Assembly (NCBI GenBank): GCA_000955875.1
Contig: JYOE01000029.1
Coordinates: 62,001 to 126,000 of the forward strand
Source of the DNA: Terrabacter sp. 28
GTDB taxonomy: Bacteria > Actinomycetota > Actinomycetes > Actinomycetales > Dermatophilaceae
Reading direction: 5' to 3'
Length of the DNA: 64,000 bases
Numbering within the stretch: the first letter of the stretch is position 1; each line of letters begins with the position of its first letter. Made by a program: the position numbers and the translations under genes. Positions 9,229-18,241 of the stretch are shown piece by piece. The notes below the pieces were generated by a model. That model was not told the origin of the DNA, made no database searches, and was given only the letters and a program-made list of their open reading frames with translations.

Positions 9229-11468
9229 GAGGCCACCTCCAGTCCGAGCAGGCGGGCGACGGCCGCGATGGCGGGGGCCGCGCGGTCGAGGTCGACGTCG
9301 GTCGACGACACCGAGGAGGTACGCGTGCCGCTGGCGAGGTCGCGCAGGTGTCCTCCGATGAGGCGGCGTTCGGCGGGCTGGTAGCGCGAGAAGGTGCGGC
9401 GCACGAGGGGCAGCAGGTCCTCGAACGACTCCTCGGACGCATCGACGAGCCACTCGTCGATGATCTGGAGCAGGTCGTCGCCGTGGACGAGGAGCAGCGC
9501 CTCGCCGGTGAGGAAGCCGTCGAGCCAGGACGCGGCGGCGGGCGCGGGTGTGCCGGGCGACAGCCGCCGGCTCAGCCGGGCGGCAGCCTCGGCGTGCTCG
9601 AGCAGCCCGCCGTCGAGCAGCAGGCGGTTGACCCGGCCGGACACGGCCCCGTGGATCACCTCGTCGCGACCGACGGCGAGCAGGGCCTCGTGCCACGGGT
9701 CGCGCAGGTCGTCGCGGTCGACGAGGGCGATGCCGCGGTGCGCCGCCTCGACGGCCTTGCGCATGCGGTCGGCGCTGTCGTCGTCGAGGCTCGCGCAGGC
9801 GGCCCGCAGGCCGATCGACGCGCGCACGACGACGGTCTGGAGCACGTGCGTCACGTCGGCGACGTCGACGCCGCGGACGTCGCCGTAGCGGCACGTGCGG
9901 GCCAGCGGCTCGACGGTCTCGAGGAGGGCCTGGGTGTCGTGCTGGCGCGCCGTGCGGTCGGCGAGGGCGGCGACGACGGCGCGCAGACCGTCGGGCAGGT
10001 CGGCGAGCAGGCACTGCTCGATGAGGCCGCCGAGCACGCCCAGGTCGGAGGCCTGCCCGGCCTCCTCGGCGACCTTCGACTCGGCGGCGCTGCGAACGGT
10101 CGTTCCGTGCAGGCTCGCCTCGATGACGGCGACGGCGAGCTCGGGGGTCCACTCGAGCTCCCACGCCTCCTTGAAGGTGCCCGTCGACCGGCCGGCGTCG
10201 ACCTGGGCGCCCCAGTGGACGTCGAGGACGGCGAGCCGGTGGAGCAGCACCGAGCGCGCCAGCTGCGACTCGCGGCGGAGGTCGAGCTGGACGACCGCCG
10301 ACGTCGCGGAGACCTTGAGCCGCAACGACTTCTGCAGCTTGGCGAGGTCGCTCGCGAGCGGCACCATCGGGGTCGACTCGGGCACCCGGCCGAGCTCCTC
10401 GCCGATGACGAGCGTGCGGTCGATGAGCCGCAGCGGCAGGTCGGCGCCCTCGGTGAGCACGGCGCGGGCGGCGTCGGTGAGCTCGCTCAGCCCGACGGAT
10501 GGCCGACCGCGCACGGCGGCCAGCGCGCCCGCGAGCCTGGTCGCCTCGACGACGGATGCCGTGGACGCGTCGAGGTTCTCGCCGCGCAGGGCCCGCGCGA
10601 CGCGGACGAACCACGACGGCACGACCTCGTCGTCGGGAGTGACGAAGAGGTGCTGGTACCACCCCGGCGAGCGGACGCCGGCACCGTAGCCACTGGCGTA
10701 CGCGAGCCGGCCGGAGCTCCACGGCGCCCACGTCGCGGCGACCTTGACCTTGGGCAGCTTGCTGAGCAGCGCGTTGTCGCGGCCGACCGGCGGGAACGCC
10801 GCGGGGTCGAGGGCAGGCGCGTGGTAGGCGCCGCAGACGAACGCGACCCTCTCGCGGCCTGCCTTGATCTCGGACCGGATCACCTTGCGCATGAACGCTT
10901 CTCGTCGGTCGTCGTCGTCGACGTCGAGGTCACCGCGCACGCCCTGCATCGCCTCGCGGAGGTGGGCGAAATGGGCGAGGGACGAGGTGCGCCGGTGCTC
11001 GATCGCGTCCTCCCACCAGCGCTCGGGGTCGTCGTAGCCGGCAGCCGTCGCGAGCGCCGTGATCGGGTCGGGCCGACTGCCGCGACGTCGCCGATGACGC
11101 CGCTCGCTCTCGTCGTCGTCCGAGCCTTCGGGGGTGCCGTCTGGGGTGCCGGCGAGGAAGTGGGTCGCCGGCAGGTCGGCGAACCGGACGTCCACCTCGT
11201 GCGCGAGCGCCCACTGGAGCGCCACCCACTCGGGCGAGAACACCGCGAACGGGTAGAAGGCGGCCTTCCTCGGCTCGTCGACGGCGTAGACGAGCCCGGC
11301 GACCGGGGGCACGAGGTCGGGGTCGGCGGCCAGCGGGATGAGGGCGTCGAGCTCGGGCGGCCCCTCGATGAGGACGACGTCGGGCCGCAGCTCGTCGAGC
11401 GCCTGCTCCACCGAGCGCGCCGAGCCGGGTCCGTGGTGCCGGACGCCGAGCACCTCCACGCGGGTCAT
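9225..11468 (-). CDS. DUF5682 family protein
   Basis: This 747-residue protein begins MTRVEVLGVRHHGPGSARS and continues with DVVLIEGPPELDAL, the signature I associate with DUF5682. The paired motifs (GxRHHGPGS and a Glu in IEGP) resemble the His/Glu motifs of the TIKI/TraB/ChaN/EreA superfamily of putative metallohydrolases; that link is inference. The rest is largely helical, with no signal peptide. It starts one base after the MoxR stop and overlaps the VWA start, so translation is probably coupled. Biochemical function is unknown to me. Confidence 0.8.
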   Translation of the reverse strand: MTRVEVLGVRHHGPGSARSVEQALDELRPDVVLIEGPPELDALIPLAADPDLVPPVAGLVYAVDEPRKAAFYPFAVFSPEWVALQWALAHEVDVRFADLPATHFLAGTPDGTPEGSDDDESERRHRRRRGSRPDPITALATAAGYDDPERWWEDAIEHRRTSSLAHFAHLREAMQGVRGDLDVDDDDRREAFMRKVIRSEIKAGRERVAFVCGAYHAPALDPAAFPPVGRDNALLSKLPKVKVAATWAPWSSGRLAYASGYGAGVRSPGWYQHLFVTPDDEVVPSWFVRVARALRGENLDASTASVVEATRLAGALAAVRGRPSVGLSELTDAARAVLTEGADLPLRLIDRTLVIGEELGRVPESTPMVPLASDLAKLQKSLRLKVSATSAVVQLDLRRESQLARSVLLHRLAVLDVHWGAQVDAGRSTGTFKEAWELEWTPELAVAVIEASLHGTTVRSAAESKVAEEAGQASDLGVLGGLIEQCLLADLPDGLRAVVAALADRTARQHDTQALLETVEPLARTCRYGDVRGVDVADVTHVLQTVVVRASIGLRAACASLDDDSADRMRKAVEAAHRGIALVDRDDLRDPWHEALLAVGRDEVIHGAVSGRVNRLLLDGGLLEHAEAAARLSRRLSPGTPAPAAASWLDGFLTGEALLLVHGDDLLQIIDEWLVDASEESFEDLLPLVRRTFSRYQPAERRLIGGHLRDLASGTRTSSVSSTDVDLDRAAPAIAAVARLLGLEVAS

Positions 11469-11469
11469 C

Positions 11470-12567
11470 TCAGCCGAGCTCGCGGCAGGCGCGGTAGAGG
11501 TCGGTCCACTCGGGGCGGTCCTTGACGACCGTCTCGAGGTACTCCTGCCAGACGATGCGGTCCTGGACCGGGTCCTTGACGACGGCGCCGACGAGCCCGG
11601 CCGCGACGTCGTCGGCGCGCACGACGCCGTCGCCGAAGTGCGCTGCGAGCGACAGCCCGTTGGTCATGACCGAGATCGCCTCGGCCGTGGACAGCGTGGC
11701 CGACGGCGACTTCACCGTGGTGCGCTGGTCGGCGGTGACGCCCGCGCGCAGCTCGCGGAAGACCGTCACGACCCGCTCGATCTCGGCGAGCGACTCGAGG
11801 CCGGCGGGCAGCTCGAGCGAGCGCCCGAGGGAGTCGACTCGGGTGCGCACGATCTCGACCTCCTGCTCGAGCGAGTCGGGCAGCGGCAGCACGAGGGTGT
11901 TGAAGCGGCGCTTGAGGGCCGAGGACAGGTCGTTGACGCCCTTGTCGCGGTTGTTGGCCGTGGCGATGACGTTGAAGCCCTGCTGCGCCTGCACCTGGGT
12001 GTCGAGCTCGGGGATGGGCAGCGTCTTCTCCGACAGGATCGTGATGAGGGCGTCCTGCACGTCCGCGGGGATGCGGGTGAGCTCCTCGATGCGCACGAGC
12101 GCGCCGGTCTCCATGGCCCGCATGACGGGGCTCGGCACGAGCGCGGCGCGGGTCGGGCCCTCGGCGAGCAGCCGGGCGTAGTTCCAGCCGTAGCGCAGCG
12201 ACTCCTCCGGAGTGCCGGCCGTGCCCTGGACGACGAGCTTCGACGACCCGCTGATGGCGGCGGCGAGGTGCTCGCCGACCCACGTCTTGGCGGTGCCGGG
12301 CACGCCGAGCAGCAGCAGTGCCCGGTCGGTCGCCAGTGACGCGACCGCGACCTCCATGAGCCGGCGCGACCCGAGGTACTTGGGCGTGATCTCGGTGCCG
12401 TCGTCGAGGGTGCCACCGAGCAGGTAGGTCGTGACGGCCCATGGCGACAGCCGCCAGCGCGGCGGACGGGGGCGGTCGTCGGAGGCCGCGAGCGCAGCCA
12501 GCTCGGCGGCATACGCGTCCTCGGCGTGGGCCCTCAGGACGGTTGCGGACGTGGGGGATTCGCTCAT
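11470..12567 (-). CDS. MoxR-family AAA+ ATPase
   Basis: A 365-residue ATPase with Walker A GVPGTAKT at 88-95, the Walker B-like segment ALVRIEEL around 156-163, and a sensor region NVIATANNRDKG near 210, in the order expected for MoxR-type AAA+ proteins. The first 45 residues are Ala-rich and variable. MoxR ATPases act with VWA proteins as remodelling chaperones or metal inserters. The ATG at 12567 overlaps the DUF5691 stop (ATGA), and its stop lies one base before the DUF5682 start, placing it centrally in a five-gene operon. Confidence 0.9.
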   Translation of the reverse strand: MSESPTSATVLRAHAEDAYAAELAALAASDDRPRPPRWRLSPWAVTTYLLGGTLDDGTEITPKYLGSRRLMEVAVASLATDRALLLLGVPGTAKTWVGEHLAAAISGSSKLVVQGTAGTPEESLRYGWNYARLLAEGPTRAALVPSPVMRAMETGALVRIEELTRIPADVQDALITILSEKTLPIPELDTQVQAQQGFNVIATANNRDKGVNDLSSALKRRFNTLVLPLPDSLEQEVEIVRTRVDSLGRSLELPAGLESLAEIERVVTVFRELRAGVTADQRTTVKSPSATLSTAEAISVMTNGLSLAAHFGDGVVRADDVAAGLVGAVVKDPVQDRIVWQEYLETVVKDRPEWTDLYRACRELG

Positions 12568-14096
12568 CTGAAGGCCTCGGTGATCGATCGCTTGACGGAG
12601 TGGAACTGGAGCAGGTTGCGCAGGTTGGTCGACAGTGCCTGGTCGCCGCCGGCCTCGGCGACCCAGCGCTCGAGCGGGTCGAGCGAGACCGGGTGCAGTC
12701 CGGCGAGCAGGTGCGGCATCGTCGCGAGCACCATGGCCGAGCCGACCTTGGAGGCCCGCAGCCGCGAGAGCAGCGCCACGCTGAAGTCGGGTGACCACGG
12801 CGGGTCGACGGCCCCCACGACGGCGCCGAGCTCGTGCACCCGGTCGGTGGTGGCGTCGACGCGCTGCAGGGCCACGCGCTCTCGCGCCTCGCGCGGCAGG
12901 GCGGGCACGAGCGTCGCGTCCCAGCCGCGCTCGAGCAGCGCCGCCGCCCACACCGGGTCGCGTCGCGCCCGCACGGCCCGGCGTAGGCCGGCCAGCACGT
13001 CGGGCTGCTGCGCGTCGGTCAGTCGCTTGACCGTCGTCGCCGGATCGGCGCCGGTCAGCTCGGACCACACCTCGAGCGGGGCGCCGGCGCTCAGCTGCTC
13101 GAGCCACCACCCGCGAGCGGAGCGGCGCGGGGGCGGCTTGCCGAGCCCGTCGCGGACGGCGGCCGGATCGGGCTCGTCGGGCAGGGTGACGTCGACGCCG
13201 CGTCCGAGCATGCCGGTGCGGTGGACGAGAGGCCGAAGCCGCTCGGCCATGCGGGCGGCGCGCCGCGACCCCGGGAGGGCGTCGAGCAGCTCGGCGGCCA
13301 CCTCGCGCACGGTTCCGGCGCGGTCGTCGAGGGCCGCCTCGAGCAGTGACTCGTCGTCGGCGCCGAGACCCACCCGCAGCGCCTCGAGGTGCGAGCGCCG
13401 GTCGCGGGCGGAGTCGGTCGACCACGTCGACTCGACGAGTGCGCGGGCATCGGCGGCGTCGACGGCGCGTGCCGACGCGAGCACCGCGGCCCGGTCGGTC
13501 GACGAGAGGCGTGCCCAGTCGTCGGCGGCAGGAACGGCTCCCGACAGCCGCGACGCCGTGCGCGCCTCGGCCCCGGCGGTGGCCTCGGCCACCCATCCCC
13601 ACTCCTCGCGCAGCGCCGCGAGCCAGCGTCCACGCTCGCCCAGGACCGCCGCCGCGGGTCGCCGCAGCTCACGTGACGCAGTGGCCATGCCGAGCAGCAG
13701 CGGCAGCACGACGGGCGGCACGCGGCAGCCGGCGTCGTCGGCCGCCCGCAGCCAGTGCACGAGCAGGCCCACGCGCTGCGCGGCCCCCGCCGGTGGCTGG
13801 GTCAGCACGAGCTCGAGCAGCTGCACGGCCCGCCGCGGCGCGACCGGACGGGTCTCGTCGGGCGCGGCCGCCGGCGGTGCTGCGTGGTCGAGCCGCCGGC
13901 CCGCCCGGAGCGCCGCCCCGCCGAGCGCGGCCGCCTCGAGCAGCGCCTCCTCGCGCGGGCCGGGCACCTCTCGGGGGCGCACCCCGGCGGGACCCAGGTC
14001 GGGCAGGTCGGGCACGGCCCGGCGGGCGGTGCCGAGCAGCGCAGCGTTGCCGACCTCGCCCCACCACGTGTCGACGCCGGACATCGGGTCGGTCAC
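12564..14096 (-). CDS. DUF5691 family protein
   Basis: A 510-residue, Ala/Leu/Arg-rich, helical-repeat-like protein. I assign DUF5691 mainly from its place between SWIM and MoxR genes and from its N-terminal pattern (WWGEVGNAALLGTARR). No catalytic motif or membrane segment is evident; it could be a scaffold. The GTG at 14096 overlaps the SWIM gene stop (GTGA), and its own stop overlaps the MoxR start (ATGA). An ATG four codons further in (MSGVD) is an alternative start. Confidence 0.72.
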   Translation of the reverse strand: MTDPMSGVDTWWGEVGNAALLGTARRAVPDLPDLGPAGVRPREVPGPREEALLEAAALGGAALRAGRRLDHAAPPAAAPDETRPVAPRRAVQLLELVLTQPPAGAAQRVGLLVHWLRAADDAGCRVPPVVLPLLLGMATASRELRRPAAAVLGERGRWLAALREEWGWVAEATAGAEARTASRLSGAVPAADDWARLSSTDRAAVLASARAVDAADARALVESTWSTDSARDRRSHLEALRVGLGADDESLLEAALDDRAGTVREVAAELLDALPGSRRAARMAERLRPLVHRTGMLGRGVDVTLPDEPDPAAVRDGLGKPPPRRSARGWWLEQLSAGAPLEVWSELTGADPATTVKRLTDAQQPDVLAGLRRAVRARRDPVWAAALLERGWDATLVPALPREARERVALQRVDATTDRVHELGAVVGAVDPPWSPDFSVALLSRLRASKVGSAMVLATMPHLLAGLHPVSLDPLERWVAEAGGDQALSTNLRNLLQFHSVKRSITEAFR

Positions 14097-15409
14097 AGCC
14101 CCATCACCTCGCCGTCGACGACGACGGTGAGCGGCCGCAGCCGCGCCTCCTCGAGCTCACCGAAGAGCCGGGTGGGCCGGCCTCCCGTCACCGCGAGCAG
14201 CGCCCACACGTCGGCGTCGTCGGCGAGGGCCACGCTGGCCCCCTCCGCGTCGACGACCCGGTCGAGCCCGACCTTGGCCTCGTCGAGGACCACCGGGCAG
14301 CGCCGCGCCCACGGGTTGAGCCCCCAGGCGGCCGCAGCCGCGGACCGCGCGTGCTCGAGGGACGCGCCGGACGGCATACGCCCCGGGGCGTCGGCGACGA
14401 CGGGCTCGTCGACGAAGAGGGCACGGCGCACGGCCGCCCCCGGGTAGCGGGCGAGCGTCGCGTCGAGGCTCGACCCGACGATGCGCGCGACGGGCAGCAC
14501 CTGGCCGCCGGCCGCGAAGTCGAGCACCTGCACGGTCTCGCCCGTCGCGTGCCCGCGCAGCCAGGTGCGCTGTTGCTGGAGCCGGCCGTCGTCGGTGCGG
14601 TGGGCGCCGAGCACGAGCCACCGGTCGGTGACCGCGTCGCCGCGCCGCACCGACTCGCTGCTCACCGACCACCCGAGGTAGGCGCGGAGGTCGCCGACCT
14701 GGTCGTCGCCGAGCGACTCGCGAGCCGCCCACGCCCGCGTGGCCGTCCACCACCGCCCGAGCGCCACGAGCAGCCGCTCGGCCCAGTCCGGTCGCCCGCT
14801 CACAGCCCCGCCGACCGCCCGCACGTCGTCGGCGAGCCCGGGCAGCTGCGCGTCGACGAGCCGGGCGGCGGTGCCGTCCCACCACGCGTAGGACTGCTGG
14901 CGGGCCGACGCCGTGCCGCTGCGGGCGAGGTCGGTGAGCCAGCGGGCGAAGTCGTCCATGCCGCCGTCCATGAGCGCGAGACGCTCCTCGAGGCGCTTCG
15001 CCGCAGCAGCGGGGTCAGGCGTACGCGTGGGGTGGGCCGCGTCGCCGGCCGCCTTGGCGCCTGTCCGCGCCGACCGTTCGGCTGCCCACTCCTGCGCGAA
15101 GCCGGCCGCCTCCGCGGCGTCGGCCACGGCCCCCGAGCCGTCGACCCAGAGCAGCAGCAGCGCCAAGCCGTGCTTGCACGGGAACTTGCGGCTCGGGCAC
15201 GAGCACCGGAAAGCGGGCCCGGTGAGGTCGACGCTCACCTGGTAGGGCGTCTTGCCCGAACCCTGGCACTTGCCCCAGACGAGCACGTCGGTCGACCCCG
15301 TGTCGGACCACGGACCCGGCCGCGCGAGCCTGCGGGCAGCCGCCAGCGACGAGGCGTCGGGGGCCAGGCCGGCCACCTGGGCTGCGGTCCAACGAGTCCA
15401 TCGGGTCAT
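14093..15409 (-). CDS. SWIM zinc-finger protein
   Basis: A 438-residue protein with a SWIM zinc finger near its N-terminus: Cys69, Cys71, Cys78 and His80 in FRCSCPSRKFPCKH. SWIM fingers bind DNA or protein; the target here is unknown. The remaining 350 residues are mixed alpha/beta without a recognised domain. I start it at the ATG at 15409, because upstream of that the open frame runs into the promoter region and the neighbouring divergent gene. It is the first gene of the five-gene operon. Its 178-base spacer to the LVIVD gene must hold the operon promoter; no clear operator was seen there. Confidence 0.82.
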   Translation of the reverse strand: MTRWTRWTAAQVAGLAPDASSLAAARRLARPGPWSDTGSTDVLVWGKCQGSGKTPYQVSVDLTGPAFRCSCPSRKFPCKHGLALLLLWVDGSGAVADAAEAAGFAQEWAAERSARTGAKAAGDAAHPTRTPDPAAAAKRLEERLALMDGGMDDFARWLTDLARSGTASARQQSYAWWDGTAARLVDAQLPGLADDVRAVGGAVSGRPDWAERLLVALGRWWTATRAWAARESLGDDQVGDLRAYLGWSVSSESVRRGDAVTDRWLVLGAHRTDDGRLQQQRTWLRGHATGETVQVLDFAAGGQVLPVARIVGSSLDATLARYPGAAVRRALFVDEPVVADAPGRMPSGASLEHARSAAAAAWGLNPWARRCPVVLDEAKVGLDRVVDAEGASVALADDADVWALLAVTGGRPTRLFGELEEARLRPLTVVVDGEVMGL

Positions 15410-15587
15410 GACTGGCACATCATGACCCACACCTCCCACAGCGCGGGGAGGTCGGGACGGACGCCGTTCCGACAGGCCGATATGTCCGTTTCGTGCCAGA
15501 GTGGCGGGGCCGGAGCCGACCGGCCCCGGCGGACACCGCGATCGCTCCCGACTCGGGGGAGGGCGGTCCGTCACAGGAGGCTCACCC

Positions 15588-16910
15588 ATGCGCCAGCTCC
15601 GCACCCTCGTCGCCGCCGCTGCAGCCGTCGTCGCCCTGGCGACCGCCCTGCCTGCCGCCGCCCACGAGCCCTGGGACGACGGGAGCATCCCGCCGCCTCC
15701 ACCGGCCAGCGCGGCCGACGGCTTCAGCAGGGACATGCACCTGCTGAGCACCGACAAGCACACCGGTGGGGTCAACTCCGACCTCGCCTTCAAGGGGACC
15801 CTCGCCTTCGCCGGGCACTACGGCGGGTTCCGCGTCGTCGACCTCGCCGACCCGGGCTCGCCGGTCGAGCTCGCCGACGTGCACTGCAACGGGCCGCAGG
15901 GCGACGTCACGGTGCACGGCGACCTGCTCTTCCTGTCGGTCGACACCCCGCAGAGCACCGTCGGCTGCGAGGGCTCGCGCAACGTCACGGCGACGACGCC
16001 CGGCGCGTTCGAGGGCGTCCGGGTCTTCGACGTCAGCGACCCGGCCGACCCGGTGTTCCTCCAGGGCATCCGCACCGACTGCGGCTCGCACACCAACACG
16101 CTCGTGCCCGCCGACGGCGGCAAGGCGTACGTCTACGTCGCCTCCTACCCGCTGTCCGCCAGCGGCATCGGTCCGGACTGCCAGCCCCCGTTCGAGAAGA
16201 TCTCGGTGATCGAGGTGGACGGCACCGACGCGGCTGCCGGCCGCGCCGCCCGCGTCGTGGCCGAGCCGACGGTCAAGGGTGTCGACTACTTCGGGGCCAA
16301 GCAGGGCGTCACGCCGTTCTTCGCCTGCCACGACATCACGGTGCTCGCGCCGAAGAAGCTCGCGGCGGCGGCCTGCCTGTCGCAGGGCCAGCTGTGGGAC
16401 ATCTCGAACCCGCTCCAGCCGGTCGTCACCGCGAACATCGACACCCCCGACGTCGACATCTGGCACTCGGCCGCGTTCACCCCGGACGGCCGGTACGTCA
16501 CCTTCGGTGACGAGTACTTCGGCCCGGCGAAGGAGCCGTTCGGCGCGCTGTGGACGTACGCGGTCGCCGACCCGTCGCGGGCCCTCAGCCACCTCCGCAT
16601 CCCGCGGGCCGAGCCGAGCACGTACCACAACTTCAACTACGTCCCGCTGGCCGACCGCTACGTGCTCGTGTCGTCGGCGTACGGCTCCGGCACGTCCGTC
16701 GTCGACCTGACGAACCCCTCTGCTCCCAAGGAGATCGGCTACTACGACATGCAGTCCAACCAGTGGTCGACCTACTGGTACAACGGGCTCATCGTGGCCA
16801 ACGACATCTCGCGTGGCGTCGACACGCTCCGCTTCAGCAACAAGGCCGTGGCCGGGGCGAGGCAGCTGCCGATGCTCAACCCGCAGACGCAGACCTACCT
16901 GCTGGGCTGA
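15588..16910 (+). CDS. secreted LVIVD-repeat protein
   Basis: A 440-residue secreted protein. Residues 1-24 are a classical signal peptide ending in an Ala-rich cleavage region (LPAAA-HEPW). The mature chain holds several LVIVD-type beta-propeller repeats: GGFRVVDLADPGSPV, EGVRVFDVSDPADPV, QLWDISNPLQPV and SVVDLTNPSAP. Such proteins sit on the cell surface or are released; the function of this one is unknown. The ATG follows a perfect AGGAGG. Its 3' end overlaps the convergent MFS gene by 16 bases. Confidence 0.85.
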   Translation: MRQLRTLVAAAAAVVALATALPAAAHEPWDDGSIPPPPPASAADGFSRDMHLLSTDKHTGGVNSDLAFKGTLAFAGHYGGFRVVDLADPGSPVELADVHCNGPQGDVTVHGDLLFLSVDTPQSTVGCEGSRNVTATTPGAFEGVRVFDVSDPADPVFLQGIRTDCGSHTNTLVPADGGKAYVYVASYPLSASGIGPDCQPPFEKISVIEVDGTDAAAGRAARVVAEPTVKGVDYFGAKQGVTPFFACHDITVLAPKKLAAAACLSQGQLWDISNPLQPVVTANIDTPDVDIWHSAAFTPDGRYVTFGDEYFGPAKEPFGALWTYAVADPSRALSHLRIPRAEPSTYHNFNYVPLADRYVLVSSAYGSGTSVVDLTNPSAPKEIGYYDMQSNQWSTYWYNGLIVANDISRGVDTLRFSNKAVAGARQLPMLNPQTQTYLLG

Positions 16911-18169
16911 CCCGGCAAACCCGTGGCGTCCGCGTCGAGGCGTGCGGCCTCGGCGCGGGCGCCGCCACGTCCGACGGGAAGGCCGCGCCCTCCGGGCAGC
17001 ACGACGAGCGCCACGACGAGGGCCACGGCCGCCAGCGCGGCGACGGCGCCGACGACGCCGACCCAGCCGAGTCCCGACCACGCGTAGCCCAGCACCCAAC
17101 CGACGACGGCCGAGCCGCTGTAGTACGCGACGTTGTAGAGCGCCGTGGCCTGCGCGCGCCCGGTCGTCGCGCGAGCCCCCACCCAGGCCGAGGCCGTGGC
17201 GTGGGCGGCGAAGAAGCCTGCGGTGAGCACGAGAAGACCGATGACGACGGCGGCCAGCGCTCCCGCGAGCGTCAGCCCGGCGCCCGTCGCCATGGTGAGC
17301 GTCCCGGCCACGAGCACCCGCCGTCGCCCGAACCTCGGCACGAGACGGCCGGTCAGGCGCGAGCTGACGGTCCCGGCGGCATACGCGGCGAAGATCAGCG
17401 ACCCGACCGTGGCGGGGAGGGCGAACTCGGGCCCCTCGAGCCGGAAGGCGAGGTAGTTGTAGACGGCGACGAACCCGCCCATGAGCAGGGCACCCTGCAC
17501 GCACAGGGCGACGAGGGCCGGGTCGCGCAGGCTCACCCGTATGCCGTCGGCGACCGACCGCGCCGTCGCGCCGGACGGGCGATAGCCGCGGGCCTTCGGC
17601 ATGAGGCGCAGGAAGACGGCGGAGGCGACGGCGCAGACGACGGCCACGGTGAGCAGGGCGGGTCGCCAGCCCACGAGGCCGGCGAGCGGGCCGGCGACGA
17701 GGCGGCCGGCGGCGCCGCCGACCGTCGTGCCGGAGATGTAGGCAGCCGCGGCCGCCGCGGTGTGGTGGGCGTGCACCTCGTCGTGCAGGTAGGTGACGGC
17801 GAGCGCCGGCAGCCCGCCGAGCGCCATCCCCTCGACGAGACGGAGCGCCAGCAGCACCTCGATGTTCGGGGCGACCGCGACGAGCACCCCGAGGGCGGTC
17901 GAGGCGACGATCGCGACCTGCATGGCCCGGAGGCGGCCCACGCGGTCGGCGACCCACGACCACGGCAGCACGGCGGCGGCGACGCCGAGCGTGGCGACCG
18001 ACACCGAGAGCGCGGCATCGGCCGGGCTGACCCCGAGGCCGCGGGCGAGCGTCGGCAGCAGGCCCTGCGGGGAGTAGAGCTGCGCGAAGGTGGCGATGCC
18101 GGCCGCGCCGAGGCCGGCGAGGATGCGCCGGTACTCGCGGCTCTCGGGCAGGTGGCCGTCCCAGGACAT
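16895..18169 (-). CDS. MFS transporter, drug-efflux type
   Basis: A 424-residue membrane protein with about 12 hydrophobic segments and the MFS loop motif WVADRVGRLRAM between helices 2 and 3. The family exports drugs or small metabolites; the substrate is unknown. The frame is open to 18229, but the ATG at 18169 gives a normal N-terminus and leaves a 71-base divergent promoter region to the LysR gene, which probably regulates it. The 3' end overlaps the convergent LVIVD gene. The rare Ile codon ATA occurs inside a GGCATAC motif near 17540. Confidence 0.85.
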   Translation of the reverse strand: MSWDGHLPESREYRRILAGLGAAGIATFAQLYSPQGLLPTLARGLGVSPADAALSVSVATLGVAAAVLPWSWVADRVGRLRAMQVAIVASTALGVLVAVAPNIEVLLALRLVEGMALGGLPALAVTYLHDEVHAHHTAAAAAAYISGTTVGGAAGRLVAGPLAGLVGWRPALLTVAVVCAVASAVFLRLMPKARGYRPSGATARSVADGIRVSLRDPALVALCVQGALLMGGFVAVYNYLAFRLEGPEFALPATVGSLIFAAYAAGTVSSRLTGRLVPRFGRRRVLVAGTLTMATGAGLTLAGALAAVVIGLLVLTAGFFAAHATASAWVGARATTGRAQATALYNVAYYSGSAVVGWVLGYAWSGLGWVGVVGAVAALAAVALVVALVVLPGGRGLPVGRGGARAEAARLDADATGLPGQPSR

Positions 18170-18228
18170 GCCGTCGACGCTAGGCCGAGGCGACCCAGAG
18201 CACCAATGCATGTCACGTCGACTACTCA

Positions 18229-18241
18229 TACGATCTAGGCA
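18229..18241 (+). promoter_or_regulatory. candidate -10 box and leaderless start of the LysR gene
   Basis: TACGAT at 18229-18234 ends six bases before the ATG at 18241, and there is no ribosome site. That spacing fits a transcript starting at the A of ATG (leaderless), which is common in actinobacteria. This is inference from spacing only. Confidence 0.4.

Noticed and set aside
9229-10731. N-terminal extension of the VWA gene frame through the DUF5682 gene
   Set aside because: The sequence is an Arg/Ala/Pro-rich shadow; the GTG at 9228 with GGAGG and a GTGA overlap is the natural start.
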